DNA of 47,792 bases, taken from the IMG/VR virus record IMGVR_UViG_3300030329_003466, positions 1 to 47,792 of that record; one strand, 5' to 3'. Within the stretch, counting starts at the first letter, position 1, and each line of letters starts with the position of its first letter. Below the pieces are notes generated by a model that was not told where the DNA came from, searched no databases, and worked only from the letters and a program-made list of their open reading frames with translations. A program made the translations under genes and the position numbers. Below are positions 17,113 to 23,061 of this stretch, one piece after another. This stretch comes from a virus.

Positions 17113-17269
17113 TTATGTTTCCGTTAGTGTAACTATTAATTAATTTTAATAGGCACTCGTTATAAGTATTCATTCCACCTTGAAGCAATCTAATTTTGAA
17201 TTGCCTCCATGTATCTGGTGGTATATTTTTAATAATATACTGCTTTGATTTGATTTGATTATCTTCCAT
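17105..17269 (-). CDS. Ribbon-helix-helix-like small protein (54 aa)
   Basis: ATG 17269 follows GAGAGGTAATA. The protein reads as a short polar leader, then a strand and two helices (YIIKNIPPDTWRQFKIRL, then GMNTYNECLLKLINSY), which fits the Arc/MetJ ribbon-helix-helix layout. In that layout a basic strand is followed by 'P...W..FK' and a second helix ending LI..Y. Such proteins usually dimerise and bind operators, so it may regulate phage transcription. Its stop codon overlaps the GTG start of the exonuclease gene, implying coupled translation. Confidence 0.75.
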   Translation of the reverse strand: MEDNQIKSKQYIIKNIPPDTWRQFKIRLLQGGMNTYNECLLKLINSYTNGNISV

Positions 17270-17340
17270 TATTACCTCTCATATTGGTTAATGTTTACTA
17301 TCTAAGTTATTACTTATTAAATTAAATAACAAGTATTTAT

Positions 17341-17406
17341 TTAAGTTACTGAATTAAAATAAATAAAAATTGCTGCTATGGTTATTAAAATTATGTAACC
17401 TTCCAT
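17341..17406 (-). CDS. Membrane micropeptide 3 (21 aa)
   Basis: The ATG at 17406 overlaps the preceding stop as TAATG. The peptide is nearly all hydrophobic (MEGYIILITIAAIFIYFNSVT), one transmembrane helix with an acidic N-terminus. It is the third of three consecutive single-helix peptides, and the overlap with its upstream neighbour supports real translation. Its size alone would not justify a call. An accessory lysis, superinfection-exclusion or membrane-anchor role is possible but unproven. Confidence 0.5.
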   Translation of the reverse strand: MEGYIILITIAAIFIYFNSVT

Positions 17407-17522
17407 TAGTTTCTAAACCATGTAACAATTAGTTGAATTATATATGACCAAAAAATAATTCCAGATATAATAATTGTAACCCATGTTATTGGTCTGCAAT
17501 ATTTCCATAAAAATTCTTTCAT
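17406..17522 (-). CDS. Membrane micropeptide 2 (38 aa)
   Basis: ATG 17522 overlaps the previous stop as TAATG and is preceded by TTGGAGGTTA, a strong ribosome site. A basic N-terminus (MKEFLWKYCRP) is followed by one hydrophobic helix (about residues 13-33) and a short basic end. The topology resembles small phage holin or anti-holin-like peptides, but no family is recognisable and it lies in the early rather than the late unit. Confidence 0.6.
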   Translation of the reverse strand: MKEFLWKYCRPITWVTIIISGIIFWSYIIQLIVTWFRN

Positions 17523-17614
17523 TATAACCTCCAATCATTTTCAGTTAAAATTACATATGCAATAGCCATAATTACTATAGCTACTGAACATATTACCACT
17601 ATTGCTGTATCCAT
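17522..17614 (-). CDS. Membrane micropeptide 1 (30 aa)
   Basis: ATG 17614 is preceded by GGAGAGA. The peptide has an N-terminal hydrophobic helix (about residues 4-23) and a short polar tail ending TENDWRL. It opens a three-gene run of coupled micro-membrane proteins between a 96-residue unknown protein and the ribbon-helix-helix gene. The function is unknown. Confidence 0.6.
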   Translation of the reverse strand: MDTAIVVICSVAIVIMAIAYVILTENDWRL

Positions 17615-17622
17615 ATTCTCTC

Positions 17623-17913
17623 CTACATTTCTTCTGGGCCTGGACCCATTGCTCTTGAAGCTGCCTTGTAAGCTTTGTCTGTAACAAGCAATACACAGTC
17701 TTCGTTAATATAATCCTCTATTAAGGGTAAATCTCCCCCGCTAAGGGCAACAAGCCCCTTATGGTCCCCTAAATGTTCTAACAGTCTTATAGTATCATAC
17801 CATTCGTCCATCATATACATAGATTCGTTATCGCCATTGGTTATTCTAGAGCTTAACTCTTGAGCTTTAGTTCTAAGAGTTCTTACTTGCTCGTCTGAGT
17901 TTAGTATTTTCAT
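17623..17913 (-). CDS. Unknown soluble protein (96 aa)
   Basis: The start at 17913 overlaps the stop of the AbrB-like gene (ATGA) and follows AGAAAGGAAGC. The 96 residues are helical and acidic, ending in a Gly/Pro tail (AMGPGPEEM). No motif is recognised. The overlap places it in the same translational unit as the AbrB-like regulator. Confidence 0.75.
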   Translation of the reverse strand: MKILNSDEQVRTLRTKAQELSSRITNGDNESMYMMDEWYDTIRLLEHLGDHKGLVALSGGDLPLIEDYINEDCVLLVTDKAYKAASRAMGPGPEEM

Positions 17914-18086
17914 TTTGTTGCTTCCTTTCTAGGCTTGAATTTTAATTTACAAGCACTGTTATCGTTATATACTGGCTTTATAATAATCCAACCACCAGTA
18001 TCTATATTGTTTGCCTCAAGGAATTTTCCAGGCAATGTGATTCTTCCTTTATCGTCCATTTTAACTTTCGCTATGTTCATTGTCAT
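17910..18086 (-). CDS. AbrB/MazE-type swapped-hairpin protein (58 aa)
   Basis: The core VKMDDKGRITLPGKFLEANNI is the classic AbrB/SpoVT/MazE strand-loop signature ('D.KGRI.LP...R...'), normally a dimeric DNA-binding beta-barrel. Two in-frame starts are possible. ATG 18086 has GGAG seven bases upstream, and a second ATG follows two codons later. It could be a phage transcription regulator or an antitoxin, but no partner toxin is visible nearby, so regulation is the simpler reading. It overlaps the upstream gene by 26 bases and the downstream gene by 3-4. Confidence 0.8.
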   Translation of the reverse strand: MTMNIAKVKMDDKGRITLPGKFLEANNIDTGGWIIIKPVYNDNSACKLKFKPRKEATK

Positions 18087-18225
18087 TAATTATCTCCTTT
18101 ACTTTTTTCAAAGTTTCTTCAAGTTCCGTGATAGTGTAGTATGCTTTGTGGAAATGTATTGTTAAATCATTTCTATCAAAACTTACTGCTTTTTCTTTTC
18201 TGTGTAATATTATTTCTTCTTTCAT
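18061..18225 (-). CDS. Small charged helical protein (54 aa)
   Basis: ATG 18225 lies after AAAGGAGTAATAAA, a good ribosome site. The protein has a basic N-terminal segment followed by a helical, Glu/Lys-rich C-terminal half (ITELEETLKKVKEIINDN) and no cysteines. It overlaps the AbrB-like gene by 26 bases in another frame. It contains one copy of the repeated word CACTATCAC (minus strand) at 18128-18136. Function unknown. Confidence 0.65.
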   Translation of the reverse strand: MKEEIILHRKEKAVSFDRNDLTIHFHKAYYTITELEETLKKVKEIINDNEHSES

Positions 18226-18248
18226 TTTATTACTCCTTTAGTTAGTTA

Positions 18249-18539
18249 TTAATAGTTTCCCCAAAACTCATCTTCTATATCCAAAAAATGTATTTCATAT
18301 TCACTATGCTTTAATATAAAACTAACTGTCCCACTTTCTTTGAAACGATTTAGAAAAGTATTTTTTCCTATTGTTTTACCATTAAAGAATTTAGAACTAT
18401 ATTCACTATGTTTGTTGTAGGTGTCCCAATCTATTAGTTCAAGATTTTCTTTTTGAATCCATTTCCAAGCATCTTGAGGACTTTTAAAATACATATCCTC
18501 ATAAGATGCTCTGCTTCTCATTATTAATATTTTCTTCAT
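18249..18539 (-). CDS. Unknown protein (96 aa)
   Basis: The start at 18539 follows AAAGGAGAAAAA. A beta-like N-terminus (MKKILIMRSRASYEDMYFKS) leads into a Trp-rich helix (DAWKWIQKENLEL), and the C-terminus is acidic and aromatic. No recognised motif. It is the first gene downstream of the RNA-element cluster at 18563-18876. Confidence 0.75.
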   Translation of the reverse strand: MKKILIMRSRASYEDMYFKSPQDAWKWIQKENLELIDWDTYNKHSEYSSKFFNGKTIGKNTFLNRFKESGTVSFILKHSEYEIHFLDIEDEFWGNY

Positions 18540-18562
18540 TTTTTTCTCCTTTAGTTAATGTT

Positions 18563-18672
18563 GCTCAAGAGATTACAAAAAGGACCAGAAAGGAATTATA
18601 GGAGCGGGATGCTCCCAAGATACTAGTAGCCCACGATTGCCCTCACGGTAACAACTATCTCATCTCTTGAGC
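18563..18672. ncRNA. Closed-stem RNA element 1 of a tandem set, 110 nt
   Basis: An 11-bp perfect inverted repeat (18563-18573 with 18662-18672, GCTCAAGAGAT) encloses two small hairpins: 18601-18605 with 18611-18615, and 18637-18641 with 18647-18651. The second hairpin contains a G:U pair only if the plus strand is the RNA, so the element may be antisense to the early operon. There is no open reading frame and no tRNA signature. It contains AGGACCAG, which recurs in the next element. Confidence 0.45.
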
Positions 18673-18680
18673 TTAATTTT

Positions 18681-18765
18681 AGAGAGCCTCACATATTCCT
18701 TTGCGTATGCAGTGTTGATATAATCTCATGCTTCATCGACTTACAGGACCAGTTATTGGCTCTCT
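18681..18765. ncRNA. Closed-stem RNA element 2, 85 nt
   Basis: An 8-bp perfect inverted repeat (18681-18688 AGAGAGCC with 18758-18765) closes an 85-nt unit that starts only nine bases after element 1. Its interior is weakly structured by eye but again contains AGGACCAG (about 18745-18752). It has no coding potential. Regular spacing with its neighbours suggests a family of units rather than chance palindromes. Confidence 0.4.
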
Positions 18766-18789
18766 TTTATATTGGCTTTTTTCTCATTC

Positions 18790-18876
18790 AATAGTAGTGC
18801 CTTTTACTCGGACTAGTTTGTCATGCTTGAAAAGGTTCCTGGAATAAACTTAGTGTAACTTCTCAGGACTGCTATT
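18790..18876. ncRNA. Closed-stem RNA element 3, 87 nt
   Basis: A 9-bp closing stem (18790-18798 with 18868-18876) contains one G:U pair on the plus strand. Two inner stems give a three-way junction: CCTTTT 18800-18805 with AAAAGG 18830-18835, and TCCTG 18837-18841 with CAGGA 18864-18868 (one base shared with the outer stem). It lies 24 bases beyond element 2 and ends shortly before the stop of the gene at 18899. The strand cannot be settled from sequence alone. Confidence 0.45.
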
Positions 18877-18898
18877 GCTATAGTTACATACCAATATT

Positions 18899-19024
18899 TT
18901 ATTTCTTAAACAAATCTAATTTTACTATATCAACCTTACCAATTCTTACTTTAAGATATATTAATCCTTTTTCTTGTTTCTTTGGTTTAGGTTTTTCTTC
19001 TACTGGATAAAATGTTAAACTCAC
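18899..19024 (-). CDS. Small basic protein (41 aa)
   Basis: The GTG start at 19024 overlaps the upstream TGA and follows GAGGAGGAAGA. The 41 residues are Lys- and Pro-rich then beta-like (VEEKPKPKKQEKGLIYLKV). Too short to classify. The strong ribosome site and overlap with its neighbour support translation. Confidence 0.55.
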   Translation of the reverse strand: MSLTFYPVEEKPKPKKQEKGLIYLKVRIGKVDIVKLDLFKK

Positions 19025-19164
19025 TCTTCCTCCTCTGCTTTTACAAACTCTACATCTACTCCGTCAAATGTCCAAGTAAATGAGTCGTAATTATAGTAAA
19101 CAAGCTGTTCAAACTCTCTTATATCACACTCTGATATATCAATTGTTATTTTTTTGTTTTTCAT
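19021..19164 (-). CDS. Small acidic protein (47 aa)
   Basis: ATG 19164 is preceded by GGAGGAGGAATAAT. Residues run from a short Lys-rich start into 'ITIDISECDIREFEQLV', an aromatic middle and an EEEE end. No motif is recognised. It is coupled to the genes on both sides. Confidence 0.65.
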   Translation of the reverse strand: MKNKKITIDISECDIREFEQLVYYNYDSFTWTFDGVDVEFVKAEEEE

Positions 19165-19165
19165 A

Positions 19166-19336
19166 TTATTCCTCCTCCGTCAATTGTTCGTGTTCCATAA
19201 TATAATCCCAAACACATTCATCATTTTGACAACAAGGTTCTCCATACATTGTTTCAAAAAAGTATTTACGATTATCTGTGTCTGAATACATTTCTTGTGC
19301 TTCTTTAAATGTTGTCCCACAACCTCTACACTTCAT
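19166..19336 (-). CDS. Small Cys-rich, probably zinc-binding protein (56 aa)
   Basis: ATG 19336 follows AAAGGAAATAA. Cysteines C3 and C6 (MKCRGCG) and C35, C36 and C41 (GEPCCQNDEC) are arranged as a minimal zinc ribbon. The C-terminus is acidic. Similar small zinc proteins are common in early phage operons, and the function is not known. Confidence 0.7.
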   Translation of the reverse strand: MKCRGCGTTFKEAQEMYSDTDNRKYFFETMYGEPCCQNDECVWDYIMEHEQLTEEE

Positions 19337-19361
19337 TTATTTCCTTTCTTTTGTTTGTTTT

Positions 19362-19724
19362 TTATTGTCCTGTCCTCCACCATTTATATACAATATCTTC
19401 TTGTTTTCCTAGATTATCTAGAGCAACTTGTCTTTCTTGGTTATATGGTAAAAGCTCATTAATATCTTTAAGCATTTGAAGTGAATCTACCCAGTTATCA
19501 TAAAGTTTTAACCTGTCATCACTTGACAAATCCTCAGCTTCTTCATCATCTCTGTGAGCAGTATGTGTTTGAGAGTATTCGTCATATTCTGCATCTTCAT
19601 AGTGATTTAAACAAGAGTCTAATCCAAGCTGGTTACACAATTGTTCAATTGCTTTAGATAGCTTATTGTGAGCCACCTCATCTAAATCTCCCTCTACTAC
19701 AAATACTGTTGTATTTTTTTCCAT
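19362..19724 (-). CDS. Unknown acidic protein (120 aa)
   Basis: I choose ATG 19724, directly after AAAAAGGAGAAAC, rather than ATG 19796. The extra upstream codons would run through the tRNA-like element at 19748-19826 and have no ribosome site. The protein begins MEKNTTVFVVEGDLDEVAHN, has an Asp/Glu/His-rich middle and a helical C-terminus ending YKWWRTGQ. No family is recognised. Confidence 0.75.
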   Translation of the reverse strand: MEKNTTVFVVEGDLDEVAHNKLSKAIEQLCNQLGLDSCLNHYEDAEYDEYSQTHTAHRDDEEAEDLSSDDRLKLYDNWVDSLQMLKDINELLPYNQERQVALDNLGKQEDIVYKWWRTGQ

Positions 19725-19747
19725 GTTTCTCCTTTTTATTAATTTAA

Positions 19748-19826
19748 AGGAAGTGGCTCTCACTTTCGCTATGAGATATATTCGGTCTTGTTTCAACCGT
19801 AGTCGCCAAAGACTATACCACTTCCT
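19748..19826 (-). ncRNA. tRNA-like cloverleaf RNA, 79 nt, non-canonical
   Basis: Read on the minus strand, all 79 bases partition into a cloverleaf. It has a 9-bp perfect acceptor-like stem (19818-19826 with 19748-19756), a TA linker, a 5-bp arm with loop TTTGGC, a 5-bp arm (one G:U) with 7-base loop GAAACAA, a 6-base variable region, and a 5-bp arm with 9-base loop. Against a functional tRNA: the acceptor is two pairs too long, position 33 is A rather than U, the T-loop is not TTCRA and there is no CCA. It could be a decoy, processing signal or regulator. Folding is by eye. Confidence 0.5.
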
Positions 19827-19831
19827 AATTA

Positions 19832-19840
19832 GTGATAGTG
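19832..19840 (+). repeat. GTGATAGTG word, intergenic copy
   Basis: This is one of seven same-orientation copies. The others are at 9871, 12151, 16108, 18128, 20564 and 22783 (start coordinates). This is the only copy lying wholly between genes. It extends to GTGATAGTGATT and sits six bases beyond the cloverleaf element, between it and the stop of the upstream gene. Confidence 0.6.
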
Positions 19841-19844
19841 ATTA

Positions 19845-20039
19845 TTATCTGTAATCTTCAACAATTTCCCAATCCTTTAGATAATCTTCAGCTATATCAT
19901 ACAGAAAAAACCCACCACTTCCACAATTGTTAGGCGGATATTTATTGTAGTCGGCTGTATGTACTCTAGTAACTTCAAATCCGTCTTCAGTATAATATAC
20001 ATCAATTATAACTCTTTCTTTTTCGTTATCTTTAGGCAT
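19845..20039 (-). CDS. Unknown small protein (64 aa)
   Basis: The start at 20039 follows GGAGAAGAGT and overlaps the end of the upstream gene by 8 bases. The product begins with beta-rich sequence (RVIIDVYYTEDGFEVTRV) and ends acidic and aromatic. No motif is recognised. Confidence 0.75.
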   Translation of the reverse strand: MPKDNEKERVIIDVYYTEDGFEVTRVHTADYNKYPPNNCGSGGFFLYDIAEDYLKDWEIVEDYR

Positions 20040-20484
20040 ACTCTTCTCCTTTCTTTGCTTTTTCTATGTTTACTATTGCTAAATCAATAGCTTGTCTGAC
20101 TGTTCCTCCACTTCCACCAGTTTCATCAATATGCTTAGTTATATTTGCATAAGCTTGTTGTAGATGAGTGTGGCATCTGTTCAGATTTCTGTGTCTTTTT
20201 TCATCAAGCCACTCCATAAAATCATCATAGGACACCTCGTCATTACAGTCCAAAGGACGAAGAAGTGTATTGTCTTTATTATTAAGGAGCTTCTCAAGGT
20301 CTTTATCAAAACCTTCATCTCCATAATCCCAATGGTCTAGGTGCTCATATATGATTTCGTATAAATCCTCCGTATAGCATTTTATACCTTTTTCGTATAC
20401 ATGCATTGAAGCAGTATTTCCTAGTTCCTCAAATGGAGTAACTTTTAATTCTACTTCTATGTATAGTTTTTCTAACTGATTCAT
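20032..20484 (-). CDS. Unknown helical protein (150 aa)
   Basis: ATG 20484 follows AGAAAGGAACAAC. The N-terminal 50 residues are beta-like and acidic. Residues about 95-150 form helices rich in His, Gln and Ala (CHTHLQQAYANITKHIDETGG), with a GGSGG turn. No catalytic motif is visible. It sits in a run of unknown early proteins that may be host-takeover factors, judged by position only. Confidence 0.78.
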   Translation of the reverse strand: MNQLEKLYIEVELKVTPFEELGNTASMHVYEKGIKCYTEDLYEIIYEHLDHWDYGDEGFDKDLEKLLNNKDNTLLRPLDCNDEVSYDDFMEWLDEKRHRNLNRCHTHLQQAYANITKHIDETGGSGGTVRQAIDLAIVNIEKAKKGEEYA

Positions 20485-20501
20485 AGTTGTTCCTTTCTTT
20501 T

Positions 20502-20840
20502 TTATTTGTATTTATTTATTTCCTTTTCGTTGTTGTAAAATCTTAAATAACTTGTGCTTTTTGGTGATAGTGCTCTATCCCCTCTTAATGCTCCATATAT
20601 ATCATGGTTGTACACACCTGTTATTTGGATTTCATCAAAGTCAAAAACATTACCTTTTTCATATGCTTGTGTGAATCCTAGCAGTGCCTTAACTCCGTTT
20701 ATTTTATTTGCAAACATATACTCCGTAAATATCCAATCAAGAAGTTCTTTATCAGACATTCCCTGCATATGCTCATTTTTGGTAAGATACTTTTCAATAC
20801 CTTTACCAAATTCTTCTTTAATTCTGTGTATTTCACTCAT
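20502..20840 (-). CDS. Unknown protein (112 aa)
   Basis: ATG 20840 follows AGAAAGGAAAATAA and lies immediately after the stop of the upstream gene. The product is mixed helix and strand, with a Tyr/Asn/Lys-rich C-terminus ending KEINKYK. It contains a GTGATAGTG copy (20564-20572). No recognisable domain. Confidence 0.75.
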   Translation of the reverse strand: MSEIHRIKEEFGKGIEKYLTKNEHMQGMSDKELLDWIFTEYMFANKINGVKALLGFTQAYEKGNVFDFDEIQITGVYNHDIYGALRGDRALSPKSTSYLRFYNNEKEINKYK

Positions 20841-21608
20841 TTATTTTCCTTTCTCTAGTTTCTTTAGTATTGCATTCTTTTCTATATATTTTTTATGCTC
20901 ATATGTATTAAGTTTGTATGCTCTATCTGGTAGTTTAGACTTCGGAAACCAATTACCCTCTCCTCTTAACCCGTCTCCTTTTGAAAATTCTGTCCATTTT
21001 CTATGATAGGGTGCAAGTTTTATTGCTACATCTAAGTCTTTTTGTCTAATTCTAAATGCAGGATTTAATAATTTCTTATCATACATATCCACCGTTACGA
21101 ATATATATGAGCCCATATGTGTTTGACATTTAGCCCAACCATTTTTCTTGTCGTTGTATTCATGCACCTTTTTACATCGTTCTTCTTGGCTATAAGGATT
21201 GTCTTTCCACTTGTCAATCTTAGACTGCTCTTGCACTGAAAGTTTATCATAATCCTCCCTCCATTGTTTCTCTTTTTTAGACATCTCTTTATCCATCTTT
21301 TTAAGAGTTTTTGTGTTATCGGTGCTGTATACATCTTTTAAGTCTGGATTTGCTTCCCTAAACTCCCTGTATCCAAAAAATGGGTGTCCCCAATAACTAC
21401 AATATCTTTGCCTGTTATCAAAGAAATATATTCTTCGCCTTACATCTGACTCTTCAAATACAGTAGTCAAGTCTACTTTTTCATCAACAAGAAGTGTTAT
21501 CCATTTCCTATCATCTCTATTAGAAAAGATTCCTGATAACTCCTCATCTAAATCAAGGTAATTACCATTCCTATCTTTGTGTAGATATGTTCTCTTATAT
21601 TCGTTCAT
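20841..21608 (-). CDS. Unknown basic, aromatic protein (255 aa)
   Basis: ATG 21608 follows AAAGGAGAAC. It is the largest unknown in the early unit: 255 residues, strongly Lys/Arg/Tyr/Trp-rich, with a helical charged middle (MSKKEKQWREDYDKL) and a basic C-terminus. Basic, aromatic composition would suit nucleic-acid binding, but no catalytic or zinc motif is apparent. I do not recognise it. Confidence 0.8.
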   Translation of the reverse strand: MNEYKRTYLHKDRNGNYLDLDEELSGIFSNRDDRKWITLLVDEKVDLTTVFEESDVRRRIYFFDNRQRYCSYWGHPFFGYREFREANPDLKDVYSTDNTKTLKKMDKEMSKKEKQWREDYDKLSVQEQSKIDKWKDNPYSQEERCKKVHEYNDKKNGWAKCQTHMGSYIFVTVDMYDKKLLNPAFRIRQKDLDVAIKLAPYHRKWTEFSKGDGLRGEGNWFPKSKLPDRAYKLNTYEHKKYIEKNAILKKLEKGK

Positions 21609-21625
21609 TGTTCTCCTTTCTTTGT

Positions 21626-21850
21626 TTATTTTTTACCACAAATCTCATTAACTAAATCTCTATCCATTCCAGAATTGTCTAGTATCTCCCAAGCTAAATC
21701 TGGGACTATCTCATCTATCTGGTGTGCTGTCATATCTTCCTCTACCCAGACTGATATTGTATCACAATCTGGTAGTTCTAGGAAGTTTATACCAGTTTTA
21801 CTCATTATGAATTGCCCAACTTGGTGTTGTGCATATGATATCTTACTCAT
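21626..21850 (-). CDS. Unknown acidic protein (74 aa)
   Basis: ATG 21850 overlaps the upstream stop by four bases (ATGA) and has GTGGAGG before it. The 74 residues are acidic and Ile/Leu/Trp-containing, compatible with a compact helical fold. No motif. Strict coupling to the GP88-like gene suggests the two products are made together. Confidence 0.72.
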   Translation of the reverse strand: MSKISYAQHQVGQFIMSKTGINFLELPDCDTISVWVEEDMTAHQIDEIVPDLAWEILDNSGMDRDLVNEICGKK

Positions 21851-22434
21851 TTCATTACCTCCACTATTTGTTGTGTCTTGTTACCTATTGTATAGCACAT
21901 CATACAATCTATGCATTTGCCTCTACAATTTACTTTATCTGAATCTTCACTGACATTATTAAAAACCTTGTCAAAATGTTTCGGTACTTCTGTCATTATT
22001 GTATCCACTACTGGATTTGAGTAAACCATTATAAGATTACTCGGAATTTTTTTATTTTTTAGTACCTTGTTCACTATGTTCTTTCTCTTCGTCCATAATG
22101 TAAAGGTTGTATTCGGTTGATTTTTACATATGTTCATTATGTTTATAAAGTGGGCTTCATTGATTAATTCCCCGTGTCCATTAAACCTTGCTACGATACT
22201 GCTTACTGGTAGTAAGTATTTAGGGTCGTGGACTTCTGCACTTAAAAACTTTGAGTTTCTTTTAAATGAGGGGACTGCACTCTTCCTAAATGTCTGTAAC
22301 ATATTCCAAGAGTAGCACTCTCCACAAATTGTATCTGTCTCCTTCATCTTTTGACAAAACTTGTTGCTTGTTGTGTCTGTATTTAGTGCAGGAATTCCAA
22401 TGAGCTTTCCACTCATCTTGCTCCAATGATACAT
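21847..22434 (-). CDS. GP88-family-like cysteine-rich protein (195 aa)
   Basis: The start at 22434 follows AGAAAGGAATAAA. The N-terminal layout (KLIGIPALNTDTTSNKFC, then ICGECYSWNML, then a Lys/Arg/Asn segment leading to KFLSAEV) resembles the phage 'gene product 88' family. In that family a CxxC(Y) cluster follows a short 'PS..T' segment. A second cysteine cluster at about residues 168-180 (CRGKCIDCMMC) suggests an Fe-S or zinc site. The radical-SAM CxxxCxxC triad is not present. The family's biochemical role is not known to me. The assignment is by pattern only. Confidence 0.6.
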   Translation of the reverse strand: MYHWSKMSGKLIGIPALNTDTTSNKFCQKMKETDTICGECYSWNMLQTFRKSAVPSFKRNSKFLSAEVHDPKYLLPVSSIVARFNGHGELINEAHFINIMNICKNQPNTTFTLWTKRKNIVNKVLKNKKIPSNLIMVYSNPVVDTIMTEVPKHFDKVFNNVSEDSDKVNCRGKCIDCMMCYTIGNKTQQIVEVMK

Positions 22435-22459
22435 TTTATTCCTTTCTGTTATTAATTTC

Positions 22460-22506
22460 TGACAAGGGCAGGACTCAAACCTACATTACAGAGTATGAAA
22501 GCTCTG
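22460..22506 (-). tRNA. tRNA-like 3' half (possible degenerate or split tRNA)
   Basis: On the minus strand the order matches a tRNA 3' half: an anticodon-like stem CAGAG/CTCTG (22489-22493 and 22502-22506) with an 8-base loop containing TTTCAT, a 4-base variable region, and a T-arm of 5 bp (one G:U; on the plus strand it would be a C:A mismatch) with loop TTTGAGT. A 7-base acceptor half CCTTGTC and then A follow. A matching 5' half (expected GACAAGG plus D-arm) is not found directly upstream. Only a partial match CTGACA occurs about 120 nt away, near 22580. A functional tRNA is therefore doubtful. Confidence 0.3.
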
Positions 22507-22559
22507 GGTATTAATTCAAAGTCTTAAAGACATAGTAAATACTTGCTTTTAATTATGCT

Positions 22560-22595
22560 GTTGACCATTTAATCTTGTGTCAGCAAGATGTCAAC
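22560..22595. ncRNA. Stable two-part hairpin in 233-base non-coding gap
   Basis: GTTGAC (22560-22565) pairs perfectly with GTCAAC (22590-22595), and inside it TCTTG (22573-22577) pairs with CAAGA (22584-22588). The surrounding gap 22435-22666 has no gene. Apart from this hairpin and the tRNA-like half I see an alternative pairing TGTCAG/CTGACA around 22578-22607, which would compete with it. Confidence 0.45.
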
Positions 22596-22666
22596 CTTAC
22601 TACTGACATAGTTTTTTACATAACACTTCACTTTCCTTGCATTTATACTACCTTGTATATTAAATT

Positions 22667-22837
22667 TTAATTTTCTTTTGTTTCCCCTTCTTTTATTGAT
22701 AAATATTTACTGGCTTGTAACTTTCCAAAAAACTCTAGTAATCTGTTCCTATCTCTATCGCTTGGTATGTGTTGCATGATTAGTGATAGTGATTTATCTA
22801 GCTCCTCTTGTGTTTCAAATGGTTTAAATAATTCCAT
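22667..22837 (-). CDS. Small helical protein (56 aa)
   Basis: ATG 22837 follows AAAGGAAATAAC. The 56 residues (beginning MELFKPFETQEELDKSLSL) are predicted helical, with a charged C-terminus. A GTGATAGTG copy lies inside the coding region at 22783-22791. No family is recognised. Confidence 0.68.
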   Translation of the reverse strand: MELFKPFETQEELDKSLSLIMQHIPSDRDRNRLLEFFGKLQASKYLSIKEGETKEN

Positions 22838-22854
22838 GTTATTTCCTTTCTTTT

Positions 22855-23061
22855 TTATTTATTTGGTATCTTGTTTGCTATTCTTGGAAAGACTCCTCCA
22901 CAATCATAGCTATTATTGTCACAATCTGGACATTTGTTAGTTATATTCCAATAATCTCCACCCTGTCTGCACCATTCATCTATTTCTTCTGTTGTATAAA
23001 ACCAGTAACCTTGACCGTCGCATGTTGTACAGTCTTCTTGTTTATTTAGTTTCTTTTTCAC
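22855..23061 (-). CDS. DnaJ-type zinc-finger-like small protein (68 aa)
   Basis: The GTG start at 23061 follows AAAGGTAAAT. An ATG one base upstream, in another frame, is immediately followed by TGA and cannot be used. Cysteines C11 and C14 (CTTCDGQGYW) and C44 and C47 (CPDCDNN) form two half-sites of a CxxCxGxG-type zinc finger as found in DnaJ central domains. It is the promoter-proximal gene of the leftward unit and may be an early regulator or chaperone-like factor. Confidence 0.75.
   Translation of the reverse strand: MKKKLNKQEDCTTCDGQGYWFYTTEEIDEWCRQGGDYWNITNKCPDCDNNSYDCGGVFPRIANKIPNK

Noticed and set aside
17910-18225. Toxin-antitoxin pair (AbrB-like protein plus neighbour)
   Set aside because: The adjacent 54- and 96-residue proteins show no recognisable toxin fold; co-translation alone is not enough.
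20554-21006. Plus-strand 150-codon frame opposite two early genes
   Set aside because: Hydrophobic Ser/Leu/Phe-rich content typical of antisense shadows; both minus-strand genes have strong ribosome sites.
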